A stretch of 6,753 nucleotides of DNA from DATAMF01 sp036260665 (GCA_036260665.1 DATAMF010000548.1:1-6753); one strand, 5' to 3'. Positions 1-6,082 are shown, counted from the stretch's first letter. Translations and numbers: made by a program. The notes: a model not told the origin generated them from the letters alone.

Positions 1-99
1 TACATCTGTTTCCGCTAGCTGGTGTAAATGGTCTGTAACTGCCTTCGAGCGTTGATTGAGATGGCGAATGCAGGTGTTGGTATCGAGCAAATATTTCAT
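1..99 (-). CDS. vapC: PIN-domain toxin (VapC-type), N-terminal part only
   Basis: Only the first 33 codons are present; the gene runs off the left edge of the window. The translation begins MKYLLDTNTCIRHLNQRS. This is the classic opening of a PIN-domain ribonuclease: a first beta strand (KYLLD) ending in the invariant Asp6, which in this family helps bind the catalytic metal, followed by T-N and an I-x-x-L helix. Known VapC toxins cleave RNA, often initiator tRNA or rRNA, and are held inactive by the partner antitoxin. The ATG (99..97) overlaps the antitoxin stop as ATGA. No strong ribosome-binding site is visible before it, so its translation is probably coupled to that of the antitoxin. The remaining three acidic active-site residues lie outside the window, so activity cannot be judged. 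Confidence 0.8.
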   Translation of the reverse strand, partial: MKYLLDTNTCIRHLNQRSKAVTDHLHQLAETDV

Positions 100-323
100 T
101 CGAGCGGCTCGCGTTTTTCGTAACGGTCTTGTTCCCCACGCGAGATCGGATCGTCCGCTAAAATTCCGGCTGTGCGTTCGATAAACTCATGCCAGGGCAT
201 CCGACGAAATGCTTCAACCTCTAAATCGTGTTTTAAGCCCGTGCTGAGATGTTCCAGCAAGCGAACTTTCTCCACTAAACTGAGTTGGTCGGTTAACGTC
301 ACCACCTGATCATAGAGCGCCAC
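96..323 (-). CDS. vapB: small antitoxin of a VapBC-type toxin-antitoxin pair
   Basis: A 75-residue acidic, helical protein. Residues 5-27 form an amphipathic helix of the kind seen in many small antitoxins (D-Q-V-x-x-L-T-x-Q-L-S followed by E-K-x-x-L-L-E-x-L). The C-terminus, W-H-E-F-I-E-R-T-A-G then L-A-D-D-P-I-S-R and Y-E-K-R-E-P-L, resembles the toxin-binding tail of antitoxins encoded just upstream of PIN toxins. No AbrB or ribbon-helix-helix DNA-binding signature is obvious, so autoregulation is uncertain. The start is GTG (323..321), supported by GAGGAA eight bases upstream (332-337 on the plus strand). An in-frame ATG is absent at this end. The stop overlaps the toxin ATG by 4 bp, the standard antitoxin-first order. 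The assignment rests mainly on context plus the tail motif. Confidence 0.75.
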   Translation of the reverse strand: MALYDQVVTLTDQLSLVEKVRLLEHLSTGLKHDLEVEAFRRMPWHEFIERTAGILADDPISRGEQDRYEKREPLE

Positions 324-362
324 AGTTCAATTTCCTCAAAAATGACAACCATCCTGTTTCTT

Positions 363-371
363 ATTGTAGCA
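363..371 (-). promoter_or_regulatory. extended -10 promoter of the toxin-antitoxin pair
   Basis: Read on the minus strand this is TGCTACAAT, a TGn extension followed by a 5-of-6 match to TATAAT. A TTGACT lies only 9 bp further upstream (378-383), too close to serve as its -35, so this would work as an extended -10 promoter. The start point would be near 356, giving a leader of about 33 nt that includes the GAGGAA ribosome-binding site. Prediction from sequence only. Confidence 0.45.
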
Positions 372-412
372 TGTGTCAGTCAATTCCCGATCCCAATTGC
401 CCCGCTTGTTTC

Positions 413-433
413 CCCCATCCCCGACTGATGGGG
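413..433 (-). terminator. possible 3' hairpin after the methyltransferase gene
   Basis: A perfect 7-bp inverted repeat, CCCCATC (413-419) and GATGGGG (427-433), with a 7-nt loop, lies about 25 bp past the methyltransferase stop. It has no T tract on either strand, so it is not a standard intrinsic terminator. It could stabilise the mRNA 3' end or separate this operon from the toxin-antitoxin pair. Confidence 0.3.
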
Positions 434-456
434 CATGCATCGCCGGGCTGTGGTTC

Positions 457-1176
457 TTAACCGATCTGTCCCAGGATCACCCGCGTTTCATACTCGATCC
501 GAATCACCCCATCCACGCTAAACGTCTGAAAGACTTCCCGGTTGATCGCCTCGAATCGCGCAAAATCGCTTTCGTGCGGCTCCGGCGCTTCGATTCCTGA
601 CTGTGCCGCGCCCCAAAACATCTCCCAATTCTCATCGAAGAACTGTGGATAACGGAGTGTCTGAGTCGCGCCATCCCCCAACAGGGCTTCAAGGGGCAGT
701 TTGTGCCAGTTCTGCGCGGATCGCGCCGCCAGGCTTTCGATTTTGCCAAGCTGTGAAAACAACTGATCGGCAAAGGCGTGGTTGGTGAACAGGTATGACA
801 CAATTGCCACCCATCCCGACGGTTTGAGAATGCGCCGCAGTTCATAAACCGCTTCGGCTTTGAAGCGGTGGTAAGCATTCCCAATCACGATTAGGTCGAT
901 GCTGTCATCGCCCAGTGTGATCTGTTCCGCGCAGGCATTGATCACCTGGATATTCGGATACCCCTTCAGCACCTCAACTGCCACGTCGCGCATACCGGTA
1001 TCCGGTTCGACGGCGTACACTTGTGTGCAGCGGGGGGCAAACAGCCGCGCCAGTTGCCCCGTTCCCGCCCCAATATCGGCCACCACCGCCGCATCTCCGG
1101 CCACCCGCCGAATATCATCCACCAGTTCGGGCGCATACGGCAGCCGGTATTTTTCGTACAGCCGCGCTTTATTCAT
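457..1176 (-). CDS. class I SAM-dependent methyltransferase
   Basis: A 239-residue cytoplasmic protein with no signal peptide. It has the Rossmann-type SAM-binding fold of the Methyltransf_11/25 group. The N-terminal Y-E-K-Y-R-L-P-Y-A-P-E-L-V (residues 7-19) is typical of a class I subgroup. Motif I is VADIGAGTG (32-40), the acidic ribose-binding residue is Glu57 in AVEPD, and motif II is D-L-I-V-I-G-N-A-Y-H-R-F (94-105). The motif III region is R-R-I-L-K-P-S-G (114-121). The substrate cannot be read from the sequence; the aromatic-rich C-terminal half is the likely acceptor-binding part. The ATG at 1176 is preferred over the TTG codon just before it, because GGGAG lies 7 nt upstream of the ATG. 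The start overlaps the end of the esterase gene by 8 bp, indicating one transcript and coupled translation. A cytoplasmic methyltransferase joined to a secreted esterase is an unexplained pairing. Confidence 0.85.
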   Translation of the reverse strand: MNKARLYEKYRLPYAPELVDDIRRVAGDAAVVADIGAGTGQLARLFAPRCTQVYAVEPDTGMRDVAVEVLKGYPNIQVINACAEQITLGDDSIDLIVIGNAYHRFKAEAVYELRRILKPSGWVAIVSYLFTNHAFADQLFSQLGKIESLAARSAQNWHKLPLEALLGDGATQTLRYPQFFDENWEMFWGAAQSGIEAPEPHESDFARFEAINREVFQTFSVDGVIRIEYETRVILGQIG

Positions 1177-2872
1177 CAAAAAACTCCCACAGCACCTCCG
1201 CCGCTTTGATGTCCGTATTCACGGCTCCCGCCGCGCTCGAAAACCGCTCCGCCCGCCCCGGTATATTATGTCCGCCCCCTTGAATCGCATAAAACAGAAT
1301 ATCCCCGTGTTCCGCGCATCCGCCGAAGGTGTAACGGTAAACCAACGTCGTCGCGGCGGCATCTGTCGAGGGCAGCACCACGTAATCGCTTTGGTCCGCT
1401 TTGCATTGGTTGTGCAGCGCCCAGAAGGTGATCGTATCCGGCACCGACAGGCTGATCACGCGCCCGCCATATTTGAACGCTTCCCATGTCACATTATCAT
1501 CCAGCGTGCCGTGAATAAACACCATCGGTACCGGAGGAGTCGTAACGCACATTTCCCCCACTTCAGGAAACAGCGTCGCACTGATCACGCCGAATCCGGC
1601 AAATTCATCCGGCGCTTCACACGCTACCCGCTGCGTCATGAATCCGCCGTTCGAGAACCCCACCACATAGACCCGTTCCTGGTCGATGTTCAAATCCACG
1701 TCGAGATCGTCCACCAGTTTGATCAAAAAATCCGTATCATCCACCCCGTTGTCGATGGCCTCCTCGAACCCATGGGTGATGTTCCACTGTTTTTCGATCC
1801 CATCGGGGTATACCATGATAAAGTTGTGTTCTGCCGCTACCGGATTCATGTCCAAGTAATAGGCCAACCCCGCGCCGCTGCCTGTCCGCCCATGCAGCGC
1901 GATCACAACGGACACCGCTTCTGTCCCGTCATAACTCGGCGGCACATAGACCGTATACCCGCGTGGATACCCGCCGTAGACGTCCGGCGTTTCGCTGGGC
2001 GGGGTGAGTGTCCAGTCATCCTCGAAGAAAAATTTAGTGATCTCGTCGGTGGCATCCACCCCAAACTGGTTCAGCGTATAGTCCCCGGTGCGCGGCCAGT
2101 TATGCCCCGCCCCCTGGATCGTATACACCGCGTTTTGGGTGCCGTCCGCGCAGTCCGTCGCGCGCATAAGATTGCTGTCCTCATCCACCGCTGCGCATTG
2201 TCCACGCTCCGCCCAGAATTTCAGCGTATCCGTCCGGCTCATACTGTGGACAAATACCCCATCATCGATTTCCTGCTCGTGCCCTTCATACGGATTCGGG
2301 TAATCCGGGTCTTGATCGCCCATCATCACCAGCATGGATACCGGCTGAGTCTGGGGCGTTTCGGCGCAGTCTTCGGCCAGATAATCCCACATCAACGCCC
2401 CGACGACGGCTACTTTGGGGAACCGTTCCGGCATCTGGCATGCCAGCTTATAGGCCATCGTTCCGCCGTTCGCCAATCCGGTTAAATAGACTCGGTCAAT
2501 ACGATATTCCGCCGCCAATTCATCCACCACCGCCGCGATGGTTCCCGCGTCGTCTTCCTGCGGCAGATCATCCGCCCAGCCCCGTTCCAACCGTCCTTCG
2601 TTCCATCCCAGCGTGGCGCTGTCTGGATAGGCGACGATGAAGCCCTGTGCTTCCGCCGCTGCGTCGAATCCCGTGAGCGCCGCCATCGCCCGCCCCGACG
2701 ATCCGAACGGGTGCAGCACGATCACCAGCGGCACAGCGGTTTCTCCATCATACGAGGTGGGCACATAATAGTACGTCGTCCCATCGAGCGTATGTGCACC
2801 GCCGCCATCCTGTGCCACCGCCGGACTCGCCCAGATCAGCATCAAAACCAGCAGAATCAGGCATTTTTTCAT
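1169..2872 (-). CDS. secreted tandem-domain PHB-depolymerase/feruloyl-esterase-like protein (paralogue 1)
   Basis: A 567-residue exported protein. Residues 1-20 form a Sec signal peptide (MKKCLILLVL onward, likely cleaved after AVA at 20). Two alpha/beta-hydrolase domains of the COG3509/Esterase_PHB (CE1-like) family follow, at about 30-285 and 300-567. Domain 2 has a complete triad: Ser407 in GFSNGG, Asp458 in HGTLD, His535 in GGGHNIPG, with HGRTGSG (327-333) as the oxyanion region. Domain 1 keeps HPFGSSG, Asp188 (GDQD) and His257 (GAGHNWP), but its elbow reads GLANGG with Ala134, so it lacks the nucleophile. Each domain has four cysteines at matching places (145, 169, 226, 241; 418, 442, 490, 519), probably disulphides. 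The family hydrolyses polyester or plant cell-wall ester bonds; the substrate here is unknown. The start at 2872 is chosen over upstream in-frame codons because it opens the signal peptide and has GGGAGG 7 nt upstream. It leads the methyltransferase operon. Confidence 0.88.
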   Translation of the reverse strand: MKKCLILLVLMLIWASPAVAQDGGGAHTLDGTTYYYVPTSYDGETAVPLVIVLHPFGSSGRAMAALTGFDAAAEAQGFIVAYPDSATLGWNEGRLERGWADDLPQEDDAGTIAAVVDELAAEYRIDRVYLTGLANGGTMAYKLACQMPERFPKVAVVGALMWDYLAEDCAETPQTQPVSMLVMMGDQDPDYPNPYEGHEQEIDDGVFVHSMSRTDTLKFWAERGQCAAVDEDSNLMRATDCADGTQNAVYTIQGAGHNWPRTGDYTLNQFGVDATDEITKFFFEDDWTLTPPSETPDVYGGYPRGYTVYVPPSYDGTEAVSVVIALHGRTGSGAGLAYYLDMNPVAAEHNFIMVYPDGIEKQWNITHGFEEAIDNGVDDTDFLIKLVDDLDVDLNIDQERVYVVGFSNGGFMTQRVACEAPDEFAGFGVISATLFPEVGEMCVTTPPVPMVFIHGTLDDNVTWEAFKYGGRVISLSVPDTITFWALHNQCKADQSDYVVLPSTDAAATTLVYRYTFGGCAEHGDILFYAIQGGGHNIPGRAERFSSAAGAVNTDIKAAEVLWEFFDE

Positions 2873-2903
2873 TTTTGGGCCTCCCAATTGCGGAATATAG
2901 TGA

Positions 2904-2909
2904 ATTATA
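2904..2909 (-). promoter_or_regulatory. -10 element of the esterase-1/methyltransferase operon
   Basis: The minus strand reads TATAAT here, a perfect -10, about 32 bp before the esterase ATG. The start point would be near 2897. No good -35 hexamer sits 16-18 bp upstream; that position falls inside the middle 11-bp direct repeat, which suggests an activator-dependent promoter. Confidence 0.55.
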
Positions 2910-2914
2910 CGGCG

Positions 2915-2947
2915 TTTGGTCACGCTGCGGTCACGCTTTGGTCACGC
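2915..2947. promoter_or_regulatory. three phased 11-bp direct repeats, likely response-regulator operator
   Basis: Three consecutive 11-bp units lie at 2915-2925 (TTTGGTCACGC), 2926-2936 (TGCGGTCACGC) and 2937-2947 (TTTGGTCACGC). The core GGTCACGC(T) recurs exactly at 2918, 2929 and 2940. An 11-bp period puts every unit on nearly the same face of the helix, as in the head-to-tail sites bound by OmpR/PhoB-family winged-helix regulators (for example Pho boxes). The array lies between the two divergent -10 elements and covers the -35 position of both promoters, so one regulator could control both directions. The regulator itself is not in the window. Confidence 0.6.
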
Positions 2948-2968
2948 TCGCTCCCTATACTGTATAAT
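2938..2968 (+). promoter_or_regulatory. promoter of the lipoprotein gene
   Basis: A perfect TATAAT lies at 2963-2968. The best -35 is TTGGTC at 2938-2943, with a long 19-bp spacer, and it is formed by the third 11-bp repeat. A consensus -10 with a poor, badly spaced -35 inside a repeat array is the usual form of an activated promoter. Transcription would begin near 2975, giving a leader of about 32 nt. A small palindrome, TATACTGTATA (2956-2966), overlaps the -10. Confidence 0.55.
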
Positions 2969-3006
2969 ATTCACTGCATTTGATTTTTGGGAGGAGACAC
3001 CCTATC

Positions 3007-3378
3007 ATGAAAAAAATGGCCCTGATTCTGATGATTGCCTTGCTGGTTCCAACCGTCCTCGCCGCCTGTGGTGGTGGCAGCCCGGTGGATACGGTCAAAG
3101 ACATGGTCAAAGCGCTCGAAGACAAGGATGAAAAGAAAGTCAACGATCTCGCCTGCACGAAAGACGAGAATCCATTCGGTGACTCTGAAGGTGCTGAAAT
3201 GTCATTCAAAGACATGAAGTACGAAGAAAAGAGCAAAGACGGCGATAAGGCCGAAGTCAAGATGACCGGCACCATGACGATCAAGTATGAAGGTCAAGAA
3301 ACGGAAGTTCCAGTTGACGAAATCGTCAAGTTGGAAAAGAAAGACGGCGATTGGTGCATCGCTGACGCCGGAGAATAA
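3007..3378 (+). CDS. small lysine-rich lipoprotein of unknown function
   Basis: A 123-residue protein with a type II (lipoprotein) signal peptide: MKK, a hydrophobic stretch to about residue 18, then lipobox LAAC with Cys21 as the lipidated residue, followed by a GGGSP linker. The mature part is highly charged. It has a helix D-T-V-K-D-M-V-K-A-L-E-D-K-D (28-41), then beta-type segments (KAEVKMTGTMTIKYEG at 81-96) and a final K-K-D-G-D-W-C-I-A-D (111-120). This plan, helix first and a D-G-x-W-x-I strand last, recalls the DUF4878/NTF2-like lipoprotein group, though I cannot confirm membership. Cys50 and Cys117 could form a disulphide. The start at 3007 is chosen because it opens the signal peptide and follows GGGAGGAG (2989-2996) with 10 nt spacing. 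It is the only plus-strand gene, divergent from one esterase and convergent with its paralogue. Confidence 0.85.
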   Translation: MKKMALILMIALLVPTVLAACGGGSPVDTVKDMVKALEDKDEKKVNDLACTKDENPFGDSEGAEMSFKDMKYEEKSKDGDKAEVKMTGTMTIKYEGQETEVPVDEIVKLEKKDGDWCIADAGE

Positions 3379-3406
3379 ACCTTCTACCAGTAAGTGAGAG
3401 GAAGAG

Positions 3407-3437
3407 ATGGGGCGAAACAGATCGCCCCATTTTCATT
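3407..3437. terminator. bidirectional intrinsic terminator between convergent genes
   Basis: A perfect 9-bp stem, ATGGGGCGA (3407-3415) with TCGCCCCAT (3422-3430), has a 6-nt loop. On the plus strand it is followed by TTTCATTT and ends the lipoprotein transcript. On the minus strand it lies 8 bp beyond the second esterase stop and is followed by the pyrimidine-rich CTCTTCCTCTC, so it probably serves that gene as well. Confidence 0.8.
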
Positions 3438-5198
3438 TCACTTCGCGCTTCCATCCGTTTTCGGATGCGCCTCGAAAAATTCCCACAGCACGTCTGCCGC
3501 TTTGATGTCCATATTCGTCGGCCCGAAATATTCTTCTTCCAGCCGGTCTACCCCCGGCAGCGTGTGCCCGCCGCCATCAATTACCCAGAACTCCACAATA
3601 CTGTTTTCCGCGCATCCATCGAACGTGTAGTGGTACACTTCCGTTTTCGCCGCCGCATCTTTTTTCGGCAGCACCACATAATCCGTTTGCTCCGGATCGC
3701 ATCCGTTATGCACCGCCCAGAACAGCGCCGTATCATACGCTGGATACGAAATCACCGTTCCGTCTTCATATTGCAGTCCCTCCCACGCCACATCCTGATC
3801 CGCCGTCCCGTGCATCAGCAGAATCGGCACCGGCCCGGAGTTTTCGCACAGATCGATAAAGCCAGGGAACAGCGTTGCGCCGACTTCGCCAAAGGCCGCG
3901 AATTGATCCGCCGCATCACACGCCATGCGCTGCGTCATAAATCCCCCGTTCGAAAACCCGGTGACATACCACCGCGCCGGATCAATGTTGAAATCCTGTG
4001 ACAAATCGCCCGCCAGGTAGGTCAGGAATTTCACATCATCCTGATCCGAGTATTCCCAGCCGGAGAATCCCTTCACATAATTCCATTCCTGATCGACCCC
4101 ATCGGGATACACCACGATGAATCCGTTTTCATCCGCCACCGGATTCATTTCCAGCAGATACGCCATCCCCATTCCGGTATCGGGTCGCCCATGCAGCGCG
4201 ATCACCAGTGATGTCGGTTCTGATGGATCATAACTCGGCGGCACATAGACCACGTAGCTGCGTGGTCGTCCGCCCCACAGGATATGGTCACTCGGTTCGG
4301 CGCTGATCAGGTTAGTCAGTTCGGCCCCGCCGAAGAAATACTGGGTGATCACGTCCGTCGCATCGATCCCGAACTGGTTGAGCTTGTAGTCTCCCACGCG
4401 CGGCCAGTTATTCCCCACCGCGTGCATTTCAAAAAAACCCACCTCGCTCTCATCTGCGCAGGCATACACTTGTGAATAGTTCTGGTCGTCCGCGCTGAGT
4501 GGGTTTTCCTCACAGCCATTCCGTTCGCGCCAGAATTCAATCGTTTCGTCAAAACTCAGAACGTCCAGTTCTTCCGTCCGGCTCTCGACTTCGCGCCCCG
4601 CTTCGGGATAATACACATCCTGATCGCCCACCATCATCAGCAGGGAGACGGGTTTTGTTGCAGGGGCGGCACACACGTCCAGGTGATAATCCCACAATCC
4701 CGCCCCCACGACCGCGATTCCGGCGAACAGGTCCGGTTTTTCGCAGGCCATCCGGTAGGCCATCAAGCCCCCGTTTGCCAGTCCTGTCAGGTATACCTCG
4801 CTGACTTGATACTGCTGTTTCATCTCATCGATCAGCTTTTCGAGATACCCCACGTCATCTACTGGGACTCCGTCTACCGTCCCATAGTTGGCTCGCCCAT
4901 CCCCCCACGCAAAATCTGCCGTATCAGGATAGGCCGCGATGAAGCCATATTCCTCAGCCTTGTCATCCATGCCGCTGAGCGCTTCGATGGCCCGCCCTGA
5001 CGATGCAAACGGGTGCAGCACGATCATCAGCGCCGCACCCTCTTCATACGTCGAGGGGACATAAGTCGTATAACGCCGCGTGAACCCCGCGTGTTCCAGT
5101 GTGTGAGTTTCGCTTTCCCCATTCCCTTGTGCTTCGGCAGGGATCACCATCGCCACCATCAGCAGCAGCATTATCAGACCAAGTCGCCACATAGTCAC
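3438..5198 (-). CDS. secreted tandem-domain PHB-depolymerase/feruloyl-esterase-like protein (paralogue 2)
   Basis: A 586-residue exported protein, counted from GTG 5198; an ATG two codons in (5192) is equally possible, because the GGGATAGGTG region upstream does not decide between them. The signal peptide covers residues 1-24 (hydrophobic 6-19, ending A-E-A-Q). It has the same architecture as the protein at 1169-2872. Domain 2 (about 310-586) has Ser416 in GFSNGG, Asp467 in HGTAD, His545 in GGGHTLPG, and HGRPDTG as the oxyanion region. Domain 1 (about 38-290) keeps HPFASSG and Asp194 (GDQD). Its elbow is GLANGG with Ala141, and the His position is Asn263 (GNNWPR), so two triad residues are missing. 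Four cysteines per domain are conserved with the paralogue (152, 176, 229, 247; 427, 451, 500, 529). It probably acts as an extracellular ester hydrolase through domain 2. It lies 50 bp after the hydrolase gene and ends at a terminator. Its first 19 codons recur exactly at the right end of the window. Confidence 0.88.
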   Translation of the reverse strand: MTMWRLGLIMLLLMVAMVIPAEAQGNGESETHTLEHAGFTRRYTTYVPSTYEEGAALMIVLHPFASSGRAIEALSGMDDKAEEYGFIAAYPDTADFAWGDGRANYGTVDGVPVDDVGYLEKLIDEMKQQYQVSEVYLTGLANGGLMAYRMACEKPDLFAGIAVVGAGLWDYHLDVCAAPATKPVSLLMMVGDQDVYYPEAGREVESRTEELDVLSFDETIEFWRERNGCEENPLSADDQNYSQVYACADESEVGFFEMHAVGNNWPRVGDYKLNQFGIDATDVITQYFFGGAELTNLISAEPSDHILWGGRPRSYVVYVPPSYDPSEPTSLVIALHGRPDTGMGMAYLLEMNPVADENGFIVVYPDGVDQEWNYVKGFSGWEYSDQDDVKFLTYLAGDLSQDFNIDPARWYVTGFSNGGFMTQRMACDAADQFAAFGEVGATLFPGFIDLCENSGPVPILLMHGTADQDVAWEGLQYEDGTVISYPAYDTALFWAVHNGCDPEQTDYVVLPKKDAAAKTEVYHYTFDGCAENSIVEFWVIDGGGHTLPGVDRLEEEYFGPTNMDIKAADVLWEFFEAHPKTDGSAK

Positions 5199-5235
5199 CT
5201 ATCCCGGTTGATTGAAAGACATGTGTCCATTTATA
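5142..5235. repeat. 94-bp exact direct repeat, copy 1 (native esterase 5' end)
   Basis: This segment covers the first 19 codons of the second esterase (most of the signal peptide) plus 37 bp upstream. It is identical, base for base and in the same orientation, to 6660-6753 (offset 1518). Here it continues naturally into the esterase on one side and into the hydrolase gene on the other, so this copy is the native one. Confidence 0.95.
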
Positions 5236-5243
5236 CGTGTCCA
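5223..5243 (-). promoter_or_regulatory. possible internal promoter of the second esterase
   Basis: The minus strand reads TATAAA (5230-5235), flanked by two copies of TGGACAC (GTGTCCA on the plus strand at 5223-5229 and 5237-5243, 14 bp apart). No acceptable -35 is found at 15-18 bp upstream, so this is weak. Readthrough from the hydrolase gene is an equally good explanation for expression. Confidence 0.25.
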
Positions 5244-5248
5244 CTGCC

Positions 5249-6082
5249 TCAGCTTGATAGGTTCTGTTGGTACTCTTCCACCCGATCCAGCCATTCGCTC
5301 AACATGACGCTGAATAAGGCTTCCTGCTCGATCTGCGCATTATGCCCGGCGCGATCCAGCACGGCGAACGTCGCACGCGGATAATTTTCGAGTAACGCCC
5401 AGGCATCCCGGTAGCCCACTGATGCATCCTGCCGCCCGGTTAAAATCAGCGTCGGAGCCTCAAAAATCTGCTGATCCACATCAAACGAAAAAGAATAGCG
5501 TCCGCCGTTCTGGAGACGCTGCAAAAAAGCTTTATCCGCCATCATCAGCCCGCTCATAATCTCGTCGCGGAAGCGCTGCCAGTTATGCTCACTCTGCACC
5601 ACTGCCATCGCCGCGAATTCTTCCGCCTCCGCCGGGGTGAGCCGGTTGAACAGATCAGGATCATGCACCAGCGTGGTTTGGGACGGCACATCGCGTCTTT
5701 CATACTCGGCCACAATCGCCGGGCACAGCAAAAATGCGCCATCTACCAACTCACCCCGCTCGTGCAGCACACCGCGCGCCAGATACCCGCCATATGATTC
5801 GCCCACAATCACAAAGCGCTGGCCGGGCAGCACCTGCTCGATAAAGCGCAGCACCACATCCAGCATATCATCCGTCGAGGTGATCCAATCGGCAGCGGGC
5901 GTTTTGCCCATCCCCGGCAAATCCAGGTAGATTCGTCTCCATCCGGCCCGATCCCGTAGACTGGGTTCCATACAGCCGGTCATCAAACGGTGATCGGGTG
6001 TATACCCATGCACGATCACCATCGGCGTTCCCTCGCCGTACTCTTCATAAAAAACGGTAATATCAGCAAGCTGGCATTCCAT
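5249..6082 (-). CDS. cytoplasmic alpha/beta hydrolase (Abhydrolase_1-like)
   Basis: A 277-residue protein without a signal peptide, about the usual length for a single-domain alpha/beta hydrolase. The oxyanion motif is VHGYTPD (24-30), followed by D-L-P-G-M-G-K (54-60). The nucleophile elbow is GESYGG with Ser96, the acid is Asp219 in GRQDASVGY, and the base is His247 in RAGHNAQ. Residues of about 120-205 form the variable cap. The triad is complete, so it should be active, perhaps as an esterase, C-C hydrolase or aminopeptidase-like enzyme; the substrate cannot be read. The ATG at 6082 is preferred to the in-frame ATG at 6091, because AGGA (6091-6094) sits 8 nt before the former and would overlap the latter. 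There is no terminator between it and the second esterase, which suggests co-transcription. It belongs to a different subfamily from the two secreted esterases. Confidence 0.85.
   Translation of the reverse strand: MECQLADITVFYEEYGEGTPMVIVHGYTPDHRLMTGCMEPSLRDRAGWRRIYLDLPGMGKTPAADWITSTDDMLDVVLRFIEQVLPGQRFVIVGESYGGYLARGVLHERGELVDGAFLLCPAIVAEYERRDVPSQTTLVHDPDLFNRLTPAEAEEFAAMAVVQSEHNWQRFRDEIMSGLMMADKAFLQRLQNGGRYSFSFDVDQQIFEAPTLILTGRQDASVGYRDAWALLENYPRATFAVLDRAGHNAQIEQEALFSVMLSEWLDRVEEYQQNLSS

Noticed and set aside
899..2485. A 528-codon open frame on the plus strand opposite the methyltransferase and first esterase
   Set aside because: It is antisense to two well-supported genes, crosses their boundary, and its product is an Arg/His/Pro/Ile-rich string without a recognisable domain. 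It is a shadow of GC-rich coding DNA.
2873..2923. A longer first esterase starting at 2923
   Set aside because: It would place 17 non-signal residues before the signal peptide and put the start upstream of the predicted -10 and inside the 11-bp repeats. The ATG at 2872 has a strong ribosome-binding site.
2956..2985. A LexA-like operator near TATACTGTATA and CACTGCA
   Set aside because: The palindrome is only 5 bp per arm and does not match a known SOS box; it is explained by two overlapping -10-like sequences.
2980..3006. A longer lipoprotein starting at 2980
   Set aside because: It would bury the signal peptide behind nine extra residues and include the GGGAGGAG ribosome-binding site in the coding region.
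2955..3284. A minus-strand 109-codon frame opposite the lipoprotein
   Set aside because: It is Ser/Leu/Phe-rich, which is what the complement of a Lys/Glu-rich gene gives, and it overlaps a well-supported lipoprotein.
3465..4001. A 178-codon plus-strand open frame opposite the second esterase
   Set aside because: It has the same Arg/His/Ile-rich shadow composition as the larger antisense frame and no convincing ribosome-binding site. The opposite strand encodes a complete, motif-bearing esterase domain.
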